This document shows, piece by piece, positions 61,001 to 64,000 of a DNA stretch of 64,000 bases. A program made the translations under genes and the position numbers. Position 1 is the stretch's first letter; each line of letters opens with the position of its first letter. The stretch is taken from contig JAYYVF010000020.1 of NCBI GenBank assembly GCA_036343635.1, positions 1-64,000 on the forward strand, in the 5' to 3' direction. This DNA is from GCA-2693325 sp036343635. Lineage in GTDB: Bacteria; Latescibacterota; UBA2968; UBA8231. The notes under the pieces were generated by a model. That model did not search any database, was not told the origin of the DNA, and saw nothing but the letters and a program-made list of their open reading frames with translations.

Positions 61001-64000
61001 AGTCATACGCATTGTCGTTGTCAGTGCGCAACTCATCCGAACCCTGAATTTCTGTGGCACCAACCAAATTGATGTCTAGATCCGGGAACTCACCCGTCAG
61101 TTCGACATCACCGGCACCAAGATAATCTACTTGAGCAAAGAAGAGTTTTACCTGTGCATTATCGTCGTAGTCATCAGCAGTAAACTTGACGCTATATGGA
61201 TTCGCCTTGTCTTTATTGCTGTATTCTCCCGTATCAACCGTATCGGAGGCTACTGGAGCCACCTGACGAACGATCGGAATATGACGTATGCGCAACGGTC
61301 CATCACTCACCGAATATACCGGTTTGTTCGTACCGTCATCTGCTACCAGATAGACGTAATACATTCCATCCAGCATCTTAGTAATTGCTGCATAACCATA
61401 AGCTACCTGGTAAGCATTGCCCGGATCGTCCCATGTATAAATGAGGTTGGCACTTTCCGACGCACCCTCGCTAAAGTCGCCCGTAGCGGGAGCACTAGCA
61501 TCTGTGCCGACATCGTCATTTTCATCAACAACCAACGTAGCAAAGGTCTCAATATCTTTGACCGATGAAAGTCCATTGTCAGGATAAACATAAAACGCTG
61601 CTTTCAAATCGGTCGAGCCCGTACCAAAATCATTGTCGACATCATACAACCTATACTGGATGCCGTACGAATCGTTGGCAAAACTACTCGACGCAGTCGT
61701 GGCATCCGGAGTGACAACGGATACATACGGTTCGTCATTTGAAGCAACGATGTCAATCCGGGGACCCATTATAAAGTAGGTTCCATGCGCATTACTGCGT
61801 TCGTACGCTGCGGCAGTAGCATCGGTAACGACAACCGGGTGTAACGAGTGACCGGTTACACCGGCACCAGCAGCATCCACCATAGTGTTAACACCGCCAT
61901 AAAAGGTGGCACCTACTCCTACGCCCGTCGTGGTACCTTGGGCAACAGAAATACTCTGCGACCTCTTACCGTCTCTTGCACGTACACCTGCTGGGTTATC
62001 GTTTTCAGAGGGCAGACGAGCACTTGTGCTAGCCGTTATAATGACAACATTACCAAAGGCTGTACCAGCGTCCGGAACGACTGAATCCGATCCTAGAACA
62101 TTAAGCTTGACCAACAAGCCTGCTTTGTCCTCGGGATCACCCCATTCGCCCAGGCCATCTGATCCGTCATCGTCACTAAGACCCTGGAATACACCAATGT
62201 CATTCTGTGCATCCTGGGCGCTCTTCGCACCCTTATAAATTCCAGTGTCGTCAGAAGCTGCAAGTGACGTAACACCCAGCGTTGTCATCGAGGCCCGTTG
62301 CCATTGTCCTGTCAAAAACCCACCAGGAGCTTTCGAAGAGGCTGGCACGCTGGCTCCAATACCCAAACCATCCGAAGGATCCGCAACTGATATCGGGATA
62401 AGATTCATCGTCGATGTTGCTTGCGGAAGAACCGGATCGTAGGTCAATATGTATTGGTATGCACCGACAGGCTCAGAGATGTCCTCAAATGTCGATGAAC
62501 GGCCGATCACCTTGAAATACGGAACTGGCTTGATGTCCAAACAAGCACCAGCACCGCTCCCACAGCGGGCGTGGAGGTTGTGAAAACCCTGTGCACCATA
62601 ACCGCTATAACCGGCTGTACCGGTGGCCTCACCTTGACCACCTACAAAGGTCATAACGAGGTCATCTGATCCAGGGATGAGTGCCATATCCGGACCGATC
62701 AAAGCCATGTGGGCTGCAAGGATACCGTCGCCGGTACCGTTTCCATTCGTCGCAACTACAGACGGAAGTTCCCACTCGGATCCGTTGAAACGAGAATAAT
62801 ACAAGCTATTACCGAAATAGTTCCATGATGTCTTAGTTCTATTACCCGCAGACGAACCGCCGGAGAAAGCGATGTGGATGTCGCCTCGAACACCGGGAAT
62901 TTTACCATCTGCAACGGCAGAAATACGGTCAACGAACATCCAGTGATTCTCAATCTCGTAAATGGAATCATCAACGAAAAGTCCCGCACCGGTAGTGGTT
63001 TTGTAAGCCACGCCTTCCCCTGTTGGAAAGACATTTACCGCTGCCGTCCAACCACCACTCGGTCCGACAACACCGTCGTAGGTCTTCGTGGCATACTGGA
63101 TGTTCTCGTCAAGACCGGGCGTATCCGTATACTTCCAGAATACGTAAACCTTATCCGGTGTTTGCTCGCGATCCACCACCAACGATGGAAACAAGTGCAT
63201 GGCACCATCGATATAATTCGAAACTCCACCACTTGATAATGCCGTAGAAGTTCCTACGGACGCTTCGAACGTACCAACTTCACCACCAGCACTATCCTGT
63301 GCCCAGGCATTCTGTGCATCAGCCCAGTCCTCTGCAGGAGCGGATTTGTGATAAATTTTTTCAGTGCCATTTACTGGATTCCAGTATACGATGTGAATAA
63401 TATCATCGTCACCGACAAAAATGTCAGGAGCGATCCCGACTGTATTATCCGGATCAATACGGATACCACCTAAACTATTCGAGGTATTCTTTGAACCAAC
63501 CAATACTTGACTGGCCTGACCTAATTTCAAACTGTCAGCATCCATTTTAGCAAGCATGATATCAGGGTCACCGGCGTTTGTATTAGCAACACCGTTATCA
63601 AGCAAACCGCCAAAACCGCGCTGATACGTAATAAAGATATCGTCCGTCGAAGTGATAGCCATCCGAGGGAACGCGACTTGAGAGTTCTGACCAGGCAATG
63701 AGCTGACGAGATGATAGGCATGGTTCGTGCCGTTAGCAGCCTGCAAACCCTGCACCGTATCACTGATAGCTACTGCGCTATTGTTCGGGAGCCAGGAGCT
63801 ACCACCGTCGTTCGAGTAATTAAAGAATATTCCTTTAAAAACTCGGGTCCCCTGGTTGGGATCTGCTGCTGCCGTACCAGTGGTTGAGCGTCCACGAAGT
63901 GCACGCTCCGCCGTACCAGCATTAGCCTTTGGCCCAGCCGTAACACCGTCTGCGGACCAATCCATTGCGTAAACAACACGCGGATTCCCTCGGCTGTCCA
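58023..64000 (-). CDS. giant secreted multidomain protein (Asp-box, cohesin-like, dockerin, FlgD-like sorting domain), 5' end outside window
   Basis: The frame is open to the window edge, so the apparent Met at 63965 is internal; at least 1990 residues are present. The N-terminal part has an Asp-box ('YSNDGGSSW') and repeated 'DDIIHIVYWNPVNG'-type strands, suggesting a beta-propeller. Later come several repeats with 'DDYDDNAQVKLFFAQVDY'-like acidic strands (~780-1290), a cohesin-like domain (~1380-1540), a carboxypeptidase-regulatory-like domain (~1560-1660), and a dockerin ('GDATGDNQVDISDANLVYSL', 'ADVNADGVINSLDLGFV', ~1668-1730). A second cohesin-like domain and a C-terminal sorting domain ('NFPNPFNPSTEIRFDIP', 'SGVYFYSLEAG') follow. 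GC content is visibly higher than elsewhere in the window. It may be an abundant surface-layer or adhesion protein (inference). A strong terminator follows. Confidence 0.85.
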   Translation of the reverse strand, partial: DSRGNPRVVYAMDWSADGVTAGPKANAGTAERALRGRSTTGTAAADPNQGTRVFKGIFFNYSNDGGSSWLPNNSAVAISDTVQGLQAANGTNHAYHLVSSLPGQNSQVAFPRMAITSTDDIFITYQRGFGGLLDNGVANTNAGDPDIMLAKMDADSLKLGQASQVLVGSKNTSNSLGGIRIDPDNTVGIAPDIFVGDDDIIHIVYWNPVNGTEKIYHKSAPAEDWADAQNAWAQDSAGGEVGTFEASVGTSTALSSGGVSNYIDGAMHLFPSLVVDREQTPDKVYVFWKYTDTPGLDENIQYATKTYDGVVGPSGGWTAAVNVFPTGEGVAYKTTTGAGLFVDDSIYEIENHWMFVDRISAVADGKIPGVRGDIHIAFSGGSSAGNRTKTSWNYFGNSLYYSRFNGSEWELPSVVATNGNGTGDGILAAHMALIGPDMALIPGSDDLVMTFVGGQGEATGTAGYSGYGAQGFHNLHARCGSGAGACLDIKPVPYFKVIGRSSTFEDISEPVGAYQYILTYDPVLPQATSTMNLIPISVADPSDGLGIGASVPASSKAPGGFLTGQWQRASMTTLGVTSLAASDDTGIYKGAKSAQDAQNDIGVFQGLSDDDGSDGLGEWGDPEDKAGLLVKLNVLGSDSVVPDAGTAFGNVVIITASTSARLPSENDNPAGVRARDGKRSQSISVAQGTTTGVGVGATFYGGVNTMVDAAGAGVTGHSLHPVVVTDATAAAYERSNAHGTYFIMGPRIDIVASNDEPYVSVVTPDATTASSSFANDSYGIQYRLYDVDNDFGTGSTDLKAAFYVYPDNGLSSVKDIETFATLVVDENDDVGTDASAPATGDFSEGASESANLIYTWDDPGNAYQVAYGYAAITKMLDGMYYVYLVADDGTNKPVYSVSDGPLRIRHIPIVRQVAPVASDTVDTGEYSNKDKANPYSVKFTADDYDDNAQVKLFFAQVDYLGAGDVELTGEFPDLDINLVGATEIQGSDELRTDNDNAYDFNVVMQGSDQDSVINQGNYYLYAVAADDDSFAVKASSTPLSVRHSPAFEFTAPLTGVTQVIDPSQQDRFTVQWQRGRSDQDLDGNAFISLYYTGVDPGVANYSGSDSTALLASTGGSAELIVGNLREDGEGAEDQYVWDLGNPLGALPKMFLPKPDGGADTGETGDHTKYQFGATVDTAFIYAVLHDTLGNTRVQAGGAILLRGGDDGTFQPTPKVVMKTPPAGGQTIVNGDIVRLEWDSFLMDDGTGTDDAYLRLYAAPKGKYATLTALESNALGRAGGNEDVFVVNHMTGSVSGDNDTEEAYDDKMSELRESSESFYLWDTKTPSFDIKGTPTEFDIFIAASLDSRFGTPVYATTTTSRTSVFIDSVASGMGSQAQKAVLSKAPGSLRVEGADPIYSIELGPGTMTASSGDTLIMAVMVNSQGSSIDLMSMHLDVPREYFDVVDTDPDTEGLQAFQDLDGAFKTPSTIAQNDTTQGTDEMLHLNFVESILSGEVIGNATKDSSQMAAGLGLVVKRFSGGAPFTSLLKWSSEDGRRTAFRRGKTELAAPAREGFVTLTPRGRIIATAPLEGRTDYSSPLDAHLRIIGSTQDIKDASYLAANDVDVDSTAALDDSVQVVSNSFGTFTLTEIPPGIYELTVKAPGYVSGRTDTLVVFNGATLVPDPTYSSDILGNLSPQTPLGYLRGGDATGDNQVDISDANLVYSLWNETPGDAGFVADADVNADGVINSLDLGFVTTNFGNDGWGAPPVFKATGEDSDNATAKVEVVGVEEVESWWSGRVFEVTAKATGMSDVMAYELVLGYDPDRVKVLPGAAVVEGDVFANNSRGSLFFSRNEPGRVEVASGRVGREWSARGDAELVTVRFMTLTEDPGQIEVLGGQFVNSAYQANTMRVEKARALPKVAALHQNFPNPFNPSTEIRFDIPTAREVQLRVFNQLGQTVRTLVDSRMKAGTYRIKWDGKTEAGNSISSGVYFYSLEAGDFSQIRKMTLVK

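Overview
The window looks like a chromosome segment of a free-living, AT-rich Gram-negative bacterium of the FCB assemblage, most plausibly a marine 'Candidatus Marinimicrobia' (SAR406) relative. The placement is inference. It rests on large secreted proteins ending in FlgD-like 'NPFNP' C-terminal sorting domains, a short primary-type sigma factor without region 1.1, outer-membrane export proteins, and clear Shine-Dalgarno sites. After the first 2 kb almost every gene is on the minus strand, so the window reads as operons transcribed right to left.

Layout, left to right. 1-1911: the end of an amidohydrolase/deacetylase-like metallohydrolase, an RpoD-like sigma factor with a good promoter, and tRNA-Tyr(GTA) with its terminator. 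1859-3788: a 264-bp direct repeat containing the 3' half of the tRNA-Tyr gene and its terminator, with the two copies 1665 bp apart. They bracket an orphan exported protein and a decayed fragment of a second copy of it. 4020-10897: a small FlgM-like ORF, a Wzz-like co-polymerase, an SLBB/Wza-like exporter, hemW, lepB and lepA, packed like one operon.

10973-30007 is the centrepiece. Nine consecutive paralogues of a polytopic GT-C/TPR protein have the architecture and signature motifs of eukaryotic TMTC O-mannosyltransferases. They are mostly joined by start/stop overlaps and interrupted only by an asparagine-synthase gene. 30041-50687 is a glycan-assembly cluster: four GT4 glycosyltransferases, three GT2 enzymes (two clearly polyprenyl-phosphate-sugar-synthase-like with C-terminal membrane helices), two other large polytopic proteins, a flippase-like protein, a second asparagine synthase broken by a frameshift at a T9 run, a Gfo/Idh/MocA oxidoreductase, two methyltransferases, a DUF362 protein, an alpha/alpha-toroid-like protein and two small ORFs. 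A TTGACA/TATCTT promoter with a ~150-nt leader heads this operon.

50884-57763 is a separate surface operon: a 1432-residue cadherin-like/Ig-like protein with a sorting domain, a TPR lipoprotein, a beta-barrel protein with a CsgG-like C-terminal part, and a small Ig-like lipoprotein. 58023-64000 is the 3' part of a giant secreted protein (Asp-box, cohesin-like, dockerin and FlgD-like modules) with visibly higher GC, followed by a strong terminator.

Working model (inference): GT2 enzymes load sugars onto a polyprenyl phosphate carrier; GT4, Gfo/Idh/MocA, AsnB and methyltransferase enzymes make or modify sugars; and the TMTC-like array transfers sugars from lipid carriers at the periplasmic face, perhaps onto surface proteins such as the cadherin-like one beside it. 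No Wzy, no clear Wzx and no initiating phosphoglycosyltransferase was recognised in the window.
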